Assembly (NCBI GenBank): GCA_023138875.1
Contig: JAGLOO010000040.1
Coordinates: forward strand, 1 to 64,000
DNA: 64,000 bases
DNA from: Bacteroidales bacterium
GTDB taxonomy: Bacteria > Bacteroidota > Bacteroidia > Bacteroidales > GCA-2748055
Reading direction: 5' to 3'
Both the position numbers and the translations under genes were made by a program. The notes below the pieces were generated by a model, which was not told where the DNA came from, did no database searches, and was given only the letters and a program-made list of their open reading frames with translations. Shown piece after piece: positions 32,568-41,743 of this stretch (position 1 is its first letter; each line of letters starts with the position of its first letter).

Positions 32568-35036
32568 ATGCCTAAGACACAATTTATCAATCCGTCGGAT
32601 GCAAGAAAATCCACGACCCTGAAACTGGGATCCATTCCTGTCAATACTTACAAAAAATCTGTCAAGGACGAGCTTTCCCGGTTTTCAAAGGACGACCTGG
32701 TGAGGATCTACAGAGACATGTTGATCATCAGGGAATTTGAAACCATGTTAAACCTGATCAAAACAACTGAGGAGTACAATGGTATACCCTATTCACATCC
32801 CGGACCTGCCCATCTCTCCATCGGACAGGAGGCTGCGGCTGTGGGGATGGCCTATAAGCTGGATATCGATGACTTCATTTTCGGTTCCCACCGTTCCCAT
32901 GGTGAGATTTTAGCCAAGGGCCTTTCTGCCATTCAGAAACTGGATGACGACTCGCTCCATAATGTTATGAAAAATTTCTTTGATGGCCGCATTCTTTCCA
33001 TCGTGGAGAAGGGGCACAAGGGTGATTTGAAGTCGCTGGCTTTAAAATTCCTTACCTATGGAACACTGGCGGAGATCTTTGCCCGTGAAACAGGTTTCAA
33101 CAAAGGTCTGGGTGGCTCCATGCATGCATTTTTCACCCCGTTCGGAATCTATCCCAACAATGCCATTGTGGGTGGATCAGGAGATATTTCGGTGGGAGCT
33201 GCACTTTACAAGAAAGTAAACCGCAAGTCCGGGATTGTGGTGGCCAATATCGGAGATGCTTCCCTGGGTTGCGGCCCTGTCTGGGAGGGGATGTCTTTCG
33301 CTGCCATGGACCAGTACCATGATTTGTGGGAAGGGGATATGCAAGGCGGCCTGCCTATTATTTTCAATATCATGAACAACCAGTATGGAATGGGTGGACA
33401 GACCTGTGGTGAGACCATGGGGTACACCGTTGCAGCCAGGGTTGGCGCTGCGGTGAACAGGGAGAACATGTATGCCGAGCGGGTGGATGGATACAATCCA
33501 CTGGCAGTGATCGATGCCTTTGAAAGAAAGATGCAATTGCTCGATGAAAAAAAAGGGCCGGTTCTGTTGGATGTGCTTACTTATCGTTTCAGCGGCCATT
33601 CACCCTCCGACTCATCTTCTTACCGGTCCAAGGAGGAGGTCGAAGCATGGGAATCCAATGATTCCATTCTAGTGTATGGAAAGGAGCTGATTGAGGCTGG
33701 TGTGGCAGATCAATCCGCACTGGATCAGATCAAAAAAGATACAGATGACCTGATCATGGGTGCTTTTAAGCTCTCCATTGATGACCAGGTTTCGCCAAGG
33801 ATGGACCTGGTGGCCAACCCAGGTCTGATCGGGGAGATGATGTTCTCCAACGAATCGGTGGATGCCTTGGAAGAGTGTACCCCGGACACACTTATGCCTC
33901 TTGAAGAAAATCCCAGGGTGAAACAGATTGCAAGGAAAGAAAGGTATGCATTCGACGAGAATGGAAAACCTTATTCGGCCATGAAGCAATACCAGTTCCG
34001 GGACGGGATCTTTGAAGCCATCGCTGACAGGTTCTATAAGGACTCAACACTTGTTGCCTATGGGGAGGAAAACCGTGACTGGGGAGGAGCCTTCGCAGTA
34101 TACCGCGGACTCACTGAAGCTTTGCCATACCACCGTTTGTTCAATTCGCCCATCTCGGAGGGAGCCATTGTTGGTACAGCCATCGGATATGGCATGTGCG
34201 GGGGAAGGGTGATCCCTGAAATCATGTACTGTGATTTCCTGGGTAGATGTGGTGATGAGGTTTTTAACCAGCTTCCCAAATGGCAGGCCATGAGCGGGAA
34301 TCTGATAAAAATGCCGGTGGTCCTCAGGGTGTCGGTAGGTTCCAAATACGGGGCACAGCACTCACAGGACTGGTCATCACTTGTGGCCCATATTCCCGGG
34401 ATCAAGGTGGTCTTTCCAGCCACTCCATATGATGCCAAAGGGCTGATGAACTCTGCTCTTCAGGGTACCGATCCTGTAATCTATTTTGAGAGTCAGCGCC
34501 TTTATGGAATAGGCGAGGAATTCCACAAAGAAGGAGTCCCGGAAGAATACTATGAAATCCCGCTGGGTGAACCGGATATCAAACGGGAAGGTGAAGATAT
34601 CACAATCCTTACCATAGGTGCCACCCTTTACCGGGCCATGGAAGCAGCCGATCTGCTTAAGGAAAAATATGACATGTCGGCAGAGATCATCGATGCCCGT
34701 TCATTGGTACCTTTTAACTATGACCTGGTGCTTGAATCTCTTAAGAAGACTGGCCGGATCATGCTGGTGAGTGACGCCAGTGAAAGGGGTTCCTATCTGA
34801 AGGATTTATCTCAGAATATTACTGAAATGGGATTTGATGACCTGGACGCTCCCCCGGTGGTTGTGGGCTCACGCAACTGGATTACCCCGGCCTATGAACT
34901 GGAAGATTACTTCTTTCCGCAAGCCTCCTGGATACTGGATGCCATTCATGAGAAAATCGTTCCTTTAAAGGACCATAAAACCACCAATAACTACACTGCC
35001 GGAGAACAGCTACGCAGAAGCAGGCTTGGTGTATAA
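32568..35036 (+). CDS. Fused E1 alpha-beta thiamine-diphosphate dehydrogenase component
   Basis: The 822-residue protein joins an E1-alpha half (about 1-400) and an E1-beta half (about 470-815). The alpha half shows HLSIGQEAAAVGMAY, FGSHRSHGEILAKGL and the thiamine motif GDASLGCGP through NNQYGMGGQT (GDA in place of GDG). The beta half has FNSPISEGAIVGTAIGYGMC with the conserved Glu, and GSKYGAQHSQDWSS. A stretch of some 45 residues after AKGLSAIQ (KNFFDGRILSIVEKGHKGDL) looks like an insertion in the alpha half. It should decarboxylate or cleave a 2-oxo substrate and pass the acyl unit to the E2 next to it. The sugar-gene context suggests a substrate derived from a ketose rather than pyruvate or a branched-chain acid. 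Confidence 0.85.
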   Translation: MPKTQFINPSDARKSTTLKLGSIPVNTYKKSVKDELSRFSKDDLVRIYRDMLIIREFETMLNLIKTTEEYNGIPYSHPGPAHLSIGQEAAAVGMAYKLDIDDFIFGSHRSHGEILAKGLSAIQKLDDDSLHNVMKNFFDGRILSIVEKGHKGDLKSLALKFLTYGTLAEIFARETGFNKGLGGSMHAFFTPFGIYPNNAIVGGSGDISVGAALYKKVNRKSGIVVANIGDASLGCGPVWEGMSFAAMDQYHDLWEGDMQGGLPIIFNIMNNQYGMGGQTCGETMGYTVAARVGAAVNRENMYAERVDGYNPLAVIDAFERKMQLLDEKKGPVLLDVLTYRFSGHSPSDSSSYRSKEEVEAWESNDSILVYGKELIEAGVADQSALDQIKKDTDDLIMGAFKLSIDDQVSPRMDLVANPGLIGEMMFSNESVDALEECTPDTLMPLEENPRVKQIARKERYAFDENGKPYSAMKQYQFRDGIFEAIADRFYKDSTLVAYGEENRDWGGAFAVYRGLTEALPYHRLFNSPISEGAIVGTAIGYGMCGGRVIPEIMYCDFLGRCGDEVFNQLPKWQAMSGNLIKMPVVLRVSVGSKYGAQHSQDWSSLVAHIPGIKVVFPATPYDAKGLMNSALQGTDPVIYFESQRLYGIGEEFHKEGVPEEYYEIPLGEPDIKREGEDITILTIGATLYRAMEAADLLKEKYDMSAEIIDARSLVPFNYDLVLESLKKTGRIMLVSDASERGSYLKDLSQNITEMGFDDLDAPPVVVGSRNWITPAYELEDYFFPQASWILDAIHEKIVPLKDHKTTNNYTAGEQLRRSRLGV

Positions 35037-35058
35037 CTGGATAAAACATTTGAATTCA

Positions 35059-36297
35059 ATGAGTTTTCTCGAACAATTTCCTGGAAAGGAGTCACTGCTC
35101 AAAACCTATGATGAAGTGAGCAAAGGATTCCCAATGAAAATCAATAACCATATTCATACACCATATTCTTTCAGTGCCTTCCAAAGTGTGACAGAAGCGG
35201 TGCGGAAAGCAGTAGCAGAGGAAGTAAGAATATTAGGGATCAATGACTTTTATGTGACCGATGGTTACGGCGAGTTTATGGATAAGTGCATCGATCATGG
35301 TTTGTTTCCCCTGTTTAATATTGAGCTTATTGGTATCAGTAAAGAGGATCAGGAAGCCGGGATCAGGGTAAACGATCCGAGCAATCCTGGCAGGACATAC
35401 ATCAGTGGCAAAGGATTGGCTTTCCCGGGTGTTTTACCCAAGCATCAGGAGGAGAAACTCCAGTCCGTGGTGGAGGAGAGCAACAAACAGGTATCGAAAA
35501 TGGTTGAGCACCTTAATGCCTGGCTTGACAAGCAAGATGTTGATATTTCCTTGTCGATGAACGAGATTATGGATAAACAGGCCATGAATTTGCTGCGTGA
35601 AAGACATGTGGCCAAGATGATGCGATTAAAGCTAGAGGAGCGCTCAGGCAATGACCTGGAGTTCTATGAATTGCTCAAAAGTATCTATGGGGGTAAGTCG
35701 TCTGATAAGAAAAGAGAAGATATTGCAGGGATAGAGGACGAACTGAGGTCGAAATTATTGAAATCAGGAGCACCTGCTTTTGTGCCGGAAGATGACAAAG
35801 CATTCCTTCCCCTGGAGGATATTGTTGAGATCATCAGGGATGCCGGAGGAATTCCTACCTATCCATTGCTCCTGGATGGTGCAGGTGGACAGATCACTGA
35901 ATTTGAGAATGGAAAAGAGCAGTTGCTTGAAATACTTGATAGCAGGGGATTCCAGTCCATTGAATTCATCCCGTTGAGAAATCAGTTAGAGAAGCTGAAG
36001 GAGTATGCGGAATATTTTTATGACAATGGATTTATTGTTTCTTTTGGGACCGAACATAATACAACTGCCATGATACCCATTACAGTGAGTTGTAAAGATG
36101 ATGTTCCGCTTGATGAAATCCTCATGAAGATCTCTTTCAATGGAGCGGCCTATGTGGCAGCGCATCAATATATGGTTGCCCGTGAAGGTAACAACTACAA
36201 GCCCGGAACCCGTGATGAAATGGAGAGGCTTGGACAAGCCATTTTTCAATACTATTTCGACACATATAATCCCTCATTTTCAAGTAAGTCATCATAA
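35059..36297 (+). CDS. PHP-domain metal-dependent hydrolase-like protein
   Basis: The 412-residue cytoplasmic protein has an HxH metal motif early (NNHIHTPYSFSAF, H31 and H33), a later GTEHNTTAM block near residue 335, and a TIM-like layout typical of the PHP superfamily. The middle (about 120-215) is charged and helical and may be a lid. I chose ATG 35059; an ATG at 35026 overlaps the E1 stop and adds 11 residues without clear family sequence. PHP proteins hydrolyse phosphoesters or related bonds. It is embedded in the E2-E1-SDR operon, so action on a sugar phosphate is plausible, but no specific reaction can be assigned. Confidence 0.65.
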   Translation: MSFLEQFPGKESLLKTYDEVSKGFPMKINNHIHTPYSFSAFQSVTEAVRKAVAEEVRILGINDFYVTDGYGEFMDKCIDHGLFPLFNIELIGISKEDQEAGIRVNDPSNPGRTYISGKGLAFPGVLPKHQEEKLQSVVEESNKQVSKMVEHLNAWLDKQDVDISLSMNEIMDKQAMNLLRERHVAKMMRLKLEERSGNDLEFYELLKSIYGGKSSDKKREDIAGIEDELRSKLLKSGAPAFVPEDDKAFLPLEDIVEIIRDAGGIPTYPLLLDGAGGQITEFENGKEQLLEILDSRGFQSIEFIPLRNQLEKLKEYAEYFYDNGFIVSFGTEHNTTAMIPITVSCKDDVPLDEILMKISFNGAAYVAAHQYMVAREGNNYKPGTRDEMERLGQAIFQYYFDTYNPSFSSKSS

Positions 36298-36316
36298 ATT
36301 CAGTCATATACAGGTT

Positions 36317-37498
36317 ATGGATTCAAACAAAGACACCATTTTAGAATTGATCCCCGCCATTCGGATGATTAAGTCCGAAAATTCGTTGAAAAGCGGAAGT
36401 TTTGTGCCTCTGGATCAACTCCTTGAGACAGATCCTGAAAAGATTTCAGTCAGGCTTGGACGCAGTATTTCTGTTTTTAGGGGCGAGCCTGAAGATGTGC
36501 TTGCAGAAGTCGAAAAAGCAAAAGACGATATAGGAGAATATCTCTTTATAGAGAACCTTGGGCTGTTGGGCCTGTCGGCCAATAAATCGAAAGTGGAGCA
36601 GAAACTGGGAACTGTAAGAAAAGAGAGCAGGGGAGCGGACCTTCCGGAATCAGTTCCGGTACCTCAAATCAAAAAGCAGTTATACAACAGGATCATTGCC
36701 ATTACCGGAGGAGCTATGGGATATGGGGAAGGAATTGCAAGACAGTTGTTTGCTGAAGGGGCCAATGTGGTGCTTCTGGATATTAATGAAGAAGCAGGTA
36801 TAGCAGTTGCCGGTGAATTGAACGGACAAAAGACTCCCAATCGGGCCTATTTTGTGAAGACCGATGTGACGGACCTTGAATCTGTAACCAATGCTGTTTA
36901 TGAAACAGTGTTGGAATTTAGCGGACTGGATGTGATGATCAGCAATGCGGGTGTATTGAAAGCCGGCGGAATCGATGATATGGATCCTGCCAGTTTTGAT
37001 TTTGTGACGAGGGTAAATTACAACGGCTACTTTAATTGTGTGAAGGCTGCAACACCTGTGATGAAACAACAGAATCGATTCAGTCCTGGAAATTATGGAG
37101 ATATTATCCAGATCAACTCAAAATCTGGTCTGGAAGGAAGCAAAAAGAATTTCGCCTATGCCGGCAGTAAGTTTGCCGGGATTGGCCTTACCCACTCCTT
37201 CGCCATGGATTTGATGGGCGACCGGATCAAGGTGAATGCCATTTGTCCGGGTAATTTTTTTGAAGGTCCGCTGTGGTCCGATCCTGAAAAAGGACTTTTT
37301 ATACTGTACCTTCATGCCGGAAAAGTGCCCGGAGCAAAAACAATTGAGGATATAAAACGTCATTATGAATCATTGGTACCTGCAGGAAGGGGTTGTCGCA
37401 TCGAGGATGTGGTAAAGGCCATTAAATATGTAATTGACCAGGAATATGAAACCGGTCAGGCCATACCGGTAACCGGCGGACAGGTAATGCTAAGTTAA
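36317..37498 (+). CDS. Short-chain dehydrogenase with N-terminal extension (sorbitol-6-phosphate dehydrogenase-like)
   Basis: The 393-residue protein has an unassigned N-terminal region (about 1-120) and a classical SDR domain. The cofactor loop ITGGAMGYGEGIA is near 131-143, followed by ISNAGVL. The catalytic Tyr/Lys are in YAGSKFAG (about Y281 and K285). The region VNAICPGNFFEGPLWSDPEK and the end VPAGRGCRIEDV with GQAIPVTGG match hexitol-phosphate dehydrogenases. The ATG at 36317 lies 20 bp after the PHP gene; a longer frame overlapping that gene was rejected. It should interconvert a ketose phosphate and a polyol phosphate, or a related hydroxyl/keto pair. Confidence 0.75.
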   Translation: MDSNKDTILELIPAIRMIKSENSLKSGSFVPLDQLLETDPEKISVRLGRSISVFRGEPEDVLAEVEKAKDDIGEYLFIENLGLLGLSANKSKVEQKLGTVRKESRGADLPESVPVPQIKKQLYNRIIAITGGAMGYGEGIARQLFAEGANVVLLDINEEAGIAVAGELNGQKTPNRAYFVKTDVTDLESVTNAVYETVLEFSGLDVMISNAGVLKAGGIDDMDPASFDFVTRVNYNGYFNCVKAATPVMKQQNRFSPGNYGDIIQINSKSGLEGSKKNFAYAGSKFAGIGLTHSFAMDLMGDRIKVNAICPGNFFEGPLWSDPEKGLFILYLHAGKVPGAKTIEDIKRHYESLVPAGRGCRIEDVVKAIKYVIDQEYETGQAIPVTGGQVMLS

Positions 37499-37501
37499 CG
37501 C

Positions 37502-38158
37502 ATGAGGATGGATATTGAAGGGGTTATATTTGACTTGGACGGAACATTGGTACATACCATTGAAGACATTGGGGATGCTGCCAATACAATGCTTGGACAA
37601 TATGGATTTTCACCACATACGACATCAGATTATTTGAAGTGGATTGGTAGTGGGGCCGCGAAATTTATTGAAAATGCCCTGGGGCCAGGTATAACTACTG
37701 AGCAATTACAGGGCTATGTTTCTGAATTCAAAAAGATTTACGGCAGGAACCTGAATAACAAGAGTAGGTTGTATGACGGGATCCCGCAGATGCTGGATGA
37801 ACTGATTGACCGGGGTCTAAAGATTTCGATCCTTTCCAACAAACCGCACCATCTTACAGAAAAAGTTACCAGCTACTATCTATCCGGATGGAAGTTCGAT
37901 CCTGTATTTGGTCAGCGGGAGCATGTACCCAGAAAACCAGATCCCTCCGCAGCATTGGAAATTGCAGGGATGTTGAATATAGAAGTGGACCGCATTCTTT
38001 TTGTGGGAGATTCCCTGGGGGACCTAAAGACAGCATTAGCAGCAGGTATGGTACCTGTAGGAGTTACCTGGGGTTATGGAATTCCTCCTGGTGCTTCTGC
38101 CGCAAATGGACATACATTCATAAAACACCCGGTCGAGCTGTTACCGCTCATTACTTGA
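37502..38158 (+). CDS. HAD-superfamily phosphatase (phosphoglycolate phosphatase-like)
   Basis: The 218-residue protein carries HAD motif I as VIFDLDGTLVHTIEDIGDA, motif II as ISILSNKPH, and motif IV as ILFVGDSLGDLKTALAAG. It is a cytoplasmic phosphatase of the Gph/PGP group. It starts 4 bp after the SDR stop, so it belongs to the same transcript. It could clear a phosphorylated by-product (for example phosphoglycolate or a deoxysugar phosphate) made by the pathway, or release a free sugar. The substrate is unknown. Confidence 0.8.
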   Translation: MRMDIEGVIFDLDGTLVHTIEDIGDAANTMLGQYGFSPHTTSDYLKWIGSGAAKFIENALGPGITTEQLQGYVSEFKKIYGRNLNNKSRLYDGIPQMLDELIDRGLKISILSNKPHHLTEKVTSYYLSGWKFDPVFGQREHVPRKPDPSAALEIAGMLNIEVDRILFVGDSLGDLKTALAAGMVPVGVTWGYGIPPGASAANGHTFIKHPVELLPLIT

Positions 38159-38205
38159 GTGATATGAACGATCTTCCTAACATAGAATAATTTGAAATAC
38201 GAAAT

Positions 38206-39474
38206 ATGAAGACAAAAGCAGTAAGATTATACGGAAAGAAAGACTTGAGAATCGAAGAATTTGAATTGCCTGTTTTAGGCAAAGATGAAATACTTGCAAA
38301 GGTAGTTAGTGACAGTTTGTGCATGTCTTCTTATAAAGCCGCCGTCCAGGGGACCGACCATAAGCGAATACCTGATGATGTAGTTGATAATCCGGTGATC
38401 ATCGGACATGAATTTGCTGGTGAAATTGTAGAGGTAGGAGCAAAGTGGCAGGCCCAGTTCAAACCGGGTGATAAATTTGCCATACAGCCTGCGCTGAATT
38501 ATGAAGACGGACCGGTGGGTGTTTTGAGTGCTCCGGGTTATTCTTACCGTTTCCTGGGTGGGGATGCCACCTATGTGGTCATTCCCAATGAAGTGATGGA
38601 GTTGGGATGTCTTCTTACTTATAATGGACCTGGATATTTCCCTGCCTCCATGGCGGAACCCCTATCCTGTGTAATCGGTGCCATGCATGCCAATTACCAT
38701 ATCAAACCAGGGACCTATGTCCATGACATGGAGATTGTGGAAGGTGGAAAACTGGCCATTCTTGCCGGTGTGGGACCCATGGGGCTGGCTGCCATCAATT
38801 ATGTGATCCATCGTGAGGATCACAAACCCTCCCTTATGGTGGTAACGGATATTGACCAGGAACGGCTGGATCGGGCAGCACACCTTTACTCACCCGAACT
38901 TGCGAAAAGTCGGGGGATCGATCTCCGCTACGTCAATACATCCCGATTGAAGGACCCTGTTGCACATATAAAGAACCTGACCGGAGGAGATGGATACAAT
39001 GATGTTTTTGTATTTGCGCCTGTGAGCCAGGTGATTGAGCAGGCCGATCAGCTCCTGGCATTTGATGGTTGCCTGAACTTCTTTGCTGGTCCTGCAGATC
39101 CTAAGTTCAGTGCCAAGTTGAACTTCTATAATATCCATTACGCTTTTACACACATTGTGGGTACCAGCGGAGGTAATACTGATGATATTAAAGAATCGTT
39201 GAAAATGATGGAAAACGGACTGGATGCTTCAGGCCTGATTACCCATATCGGTGGACTGAATGCCGTGCCGGAGGCTACCCTTAACCTGCCAAACATACCC
39301 GGGGGCAAGAAGCTGATCTATACCCACATGGACATGCCTCTTACTGCCATTTCCGATTTTAGAAAACTGGATGAGAATAATCCGCTGTTCAGTGACATAG
39401 CCGATATCTGTGACCGCAACGACGGATTGTGGTCTGTGGAGGCAGAGGAGCTGCTTCTCAAGTCATTCTGCTGA
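38206..39474 (+). CDS. Zinc-type dehydrogenase, L-sorbose-1-phosphate reductase (SorE)-like
   Basis: The 422-residue protein is a long-form medium-chain dehydrogenase. It has the opening KAVRLYGKKDLRIEEFELP, the catalytic-zinc region VSDSLCMSSYKAAVQG and GHEFAGEIVEVG, and a nucleotide fold near ILAGVGPMGLAAINYV. The four-cysteine structural zinc loop of ordinary alcohol dehydrogenases is not present. The inserted lobe and the C-terminal HMDMPLTAI region fit SorE-type sugar-phosphate reductases. It follows the HAD gene by 47 bp. Together with the SDR it gives the operon two separate redox steps on a sugar phosphate. Confidence 0.7.
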   Translation: MKTKAVRLYGKKDLRIEEFELPVLGKDEILAKVVSDSLCMSSYKAAVQGTDHKRIPDDVVDNPVIIGHEFAGEIVEVGAKWQAQFKPGDKFAIQPALNYEDGPVGVLSAPGYSYRFLGGDATYVVIPNEVMELGCLLTYNGPGYFPASMAEPLSCVIGAMHANYHIKPGTYVHDMEIVEGGKLAILAGVGPMGLAAINYVIHREDHKPSLMVVTDIDQERLDRAAHLYSPELAKSRGIDLRYVNTSRLKDPVAHIKNLTGGDGYNDVFVFAPVSQVIEQADQLLAFDGCLNFFAGPADPKFSAKLNFYNIHYAFTHIVGTSGGNTDDIKESLKMMENGLDASGLITHIGGLNAVPEATLNLPNIPGGKKLIYTHMDMPLTAISDFRKLDENNPLFSDIADICDRNDGLWSVEAEELLLKSFC

Positions 39475-39738
39475 TTGATTTACTGCATGGATGGCACGGG
39501 CATTTTTAATGACCAGTATTTCTTCGGATTCAGGATCCTTGATTATCACAGGGTACTGCCTGCACCGAATATGACAATGCTTTGATCAGCCATTGATCAA
39601 AGTTATCACCACAACCGATCGTGTACGAATATATGGTATTGACATAAATGTTTGTTTTGTACATAAAATTATGGATTCTTTACATTTTACAATACATCTT
39701 TCTTTTTTATATTGTATTCGAAATCCAAAATAGGACCT

Positions 39739-41208
39739 ATGAGTACGTACAAGGGAAGTTTTACATGCATCGCTGTGGATATGGGAGCCGGAAGTATCCG
39801 GATCATGCTTGGGGTGATCGATGAAGGGGGGATCTCCTATGAAGAGATCCACAGGATCACTAATGAGATAGTGGACCACGAGGGGCATGAGAGGTGGGAT
39901 ATGGGGAGAATGATCCGGGAAATCAGGACCGGGATCTCCATGGCCATTGAAGTATCCCGGAACACCCCTCAAAGCATTGGCGTAGATTCGTGGGGTGTGG
40001 ATTTTGTGCTGCTGGATGAAAAAGGGGAACTTGTGGAGTTGCCTGTAGCCTACCGGGACAGCCGTACGGAAGGAATGCAGGAGCAATGGGGAACAGGGAT
40101 GTCTGCAATGGAGACCTTTCAGCGAACAGGCATAAACTTCTACATTTTTAACACCCTTTACCAGCTTCTCTCCATCCGGGATTCGGAAAAGCTGAGGAGA
40201 AGTTCTAAGATTCTCTTTATGCCCTGTTATATCAATTACCTGTTAACGGGAGAGGCAAAGAATGAACTCACCATCTCATCCACATCACAGATGCTGGGTG
40301 TTGAAGGAGCAGCCTGGGAAGAAAGGGTCCTTGATTTACTTCATCTGGAGTATCAGAAACTGGGTGATGTGATATTTCCCGGGACAAAACTTGGCAGGGT
40401 GACCCTTCCGGAGACTGAAGGAATACACATGGAAAGTGTTGCGGTATGCGGACACGATACAGCCTGTGTTGTTGCTGCTATTCCTGTTGAAGACCAAAAC
40501 TTTGCCTATATCTCATCGGGAACATGGTGCATTGTGGGTGTTGAATCTGACAGACCCCTGATCAGTGAAAAGGCCCAGCATCTGGGGTTTACCAACGAAA
40601 GAGGGTATGGCAATAGCTACAGAACCCTGAAAAATATCGTGGGACTCTGGTTGCTGCAGGGTTTGAAAAAAAGCCTTCCGGAAGGGACCACATATGCAGA
40701 TATGGAACAGATGACCAAAGAAGAAGTGAAATCAGTGCAGATAATCGATCCTGATGATCCGTCGTTCTATAACCCTGAGGAGATGAAGGTTGCATTTGAT
40801 GCCTATTTCCATAAAACAGGACAACCGATGCCCGAATCATTCAGTGGTTATATCAAATGTGCATATGACAGCCTCTGTTTCTCCTTCAGATTCTATATTG
40901 AGCAGATGGAGCAGCTATCGGGAAGAAGCATTGAGGTATTGCACGTTGTGGGAGGGGGGAGCCAGTCTGATTATCTGAACCAGCGGATCGCCACGATCTG
41001 CGGGAGGAAGGTAATCTCAGGTCCGGTTGAAGGCGCAACCATTGGAAACATCCTGATTCAGGCCATCGCCATGGGCAAAATGGAAAGCCTGGATGAAGGA
41101 AGGAAACTGGTGAAGCGTTCATTTCCCGGTAATACTTACCTGGCAGGGAAGGAACTACCGGGAGCGGAAGATCGATATGAAAAATTCTTAACCTTGAAAA
41201 CTAAATAA
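39739..41208 (+). CDS. rhaB: Rhamnulokinase-type FGGY kinase
   Basis: The 489-residue kinase has the nucleotide loop VDMGAGSIRIMLGVID, the rhamnulokinase block SIGVDSWGVDFVLLDEKGEL, and AYRDSRTEGMQ, FLMAGEA-like motifs (MPCYINYLLTGEAKNE) and the C-terminal HVVGGGSQSDYLNQ. It phosphorylates L-rhamnulose (or L-fuculose) at O1 in the cytoplasm. I chose ATG 39739; the longer frame uses TTG at 39712. It lies 264 bp after the SorE-like gene with an AT-rich gap, so it may have its own promoter. A second FGGY kinase of a different branch lies in the rhaTMA locus at 21808. Confidence 0.85.
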   Translation: MSTYKGSFTCIAVDMGAGSIRIMLGVIDEGGISYEEIHRITNEIVDHEGHERWDMGRMIREIRTGISMAIEVSRNTPQSIGVDSWGVDFVLLDEKGELVELPVAYRDSRTEGMQEQWGTGMSAMETFQRTGINFYIFNTLYQLLSIRDSEKLRRSSKILFMPCYINYLLTGEAKNELTISSTSQMLGVEGAAWEERVLDLLHLEYQKLGDVIFPGTKLGRVTLPETEGIHMESVAVCGHDTACVVAAIPVEDQNFAYISSGTWCIVGVESDRPLISEKAQHLGFTNERGYGNSYRTLKNIVGLWLLQGLKKSLPEGTTYADMEQMTKEEVKSVQIIDPDDPSFYNPEEMKVAFDAYFHKTGQPMPESFSGYIKCAYDSLCFSFRFYIEQMEQLSGRSIEVLHVVGGGSQSDYLNQRIATICGRKVISGPVEGATIGNILIQAIAMGKMESLDEGRKLVKRSFPGNTYLAGKELPGAEDRYEKFLTLKTK

Positions 41209-41743
41209 AGACCAATAGGGGCTCAATAGGTCTTATGGAGCAATGATCATAAAATCAGCAATGGACAGGAATCATGCCCTTTGGACCCTTGATATAAGGA
41301 TCACAAGCCGGCTTAATAAGAAGTTCCTATACCAATAAATACCTCCGCTATTCAGTCTCGTTGATAAAAATATCCAGCCTTGGTGCATCCCAGTCATTGA
41401 AGCTCCTCGCCGCAAGCAGCGGGGAACCGAGTTTTTACAAGCTAGGCGAAGCCAATCTTCGATCCTTTTTATTGTTTATTTTTATTGCACTCGCAGGATT
41501 CAATGGAGAATGCTTCTCTTTCTTCCTTAGGCAGGCTCAACCAATGGTCATAATCAAAATTTTAAGCACTTATTTCATTGAAAAATCAGATATTTATGTC
41601 AAAGTTTAATGAACCATTGTTTGAGGGACATAATTTTATTTCAGAAGCATCCTGCTAAACAATTATGTTTTCTACTTTACAGATGCATCATTGTGAACAT
41701 ATTATCTATCTATGTATCCATACCAATCAAAAATCTATCTTGA
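41209..41743. other. 535-bp intergenic region, no gene recognised
   Basis: A GC-rich hairpin (CCTCGC at 41405-41410 pairing with GCGGGG at 41419-41424) is followed by a T run at 41432-41436 and could be a terminator for rhaB. The short frame at 41361-41609 has low-complexity composition and no family resemblance, so I do not call it a gene. The right part is AT rich and should hold the promoter of the URO-D gene at 41744. Confidence 0.35.

Noticed and set aside
38713-38730. ATGTCCATGACAT inside the SorE-like gene as a fourth copy of the GntR palindrome
   Set aside because: It lies within coding sequence, the arms are shorter and the centre is different; probably chance.
39586-40086. 166-codon reverse-strand open frame across the start of rhaB
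   Set aside because: It is antisense to the well-conserved rhamnulokinase start, is rich in His/Pro/Ile as antisense frames are, and shows no family motif.
41361-41609. 82-codon forward frame in the gap before the URO-D gene
   Set aside because: Low-complexity hydrophobic sequence, no start context and no family resemblance; treated as chance.
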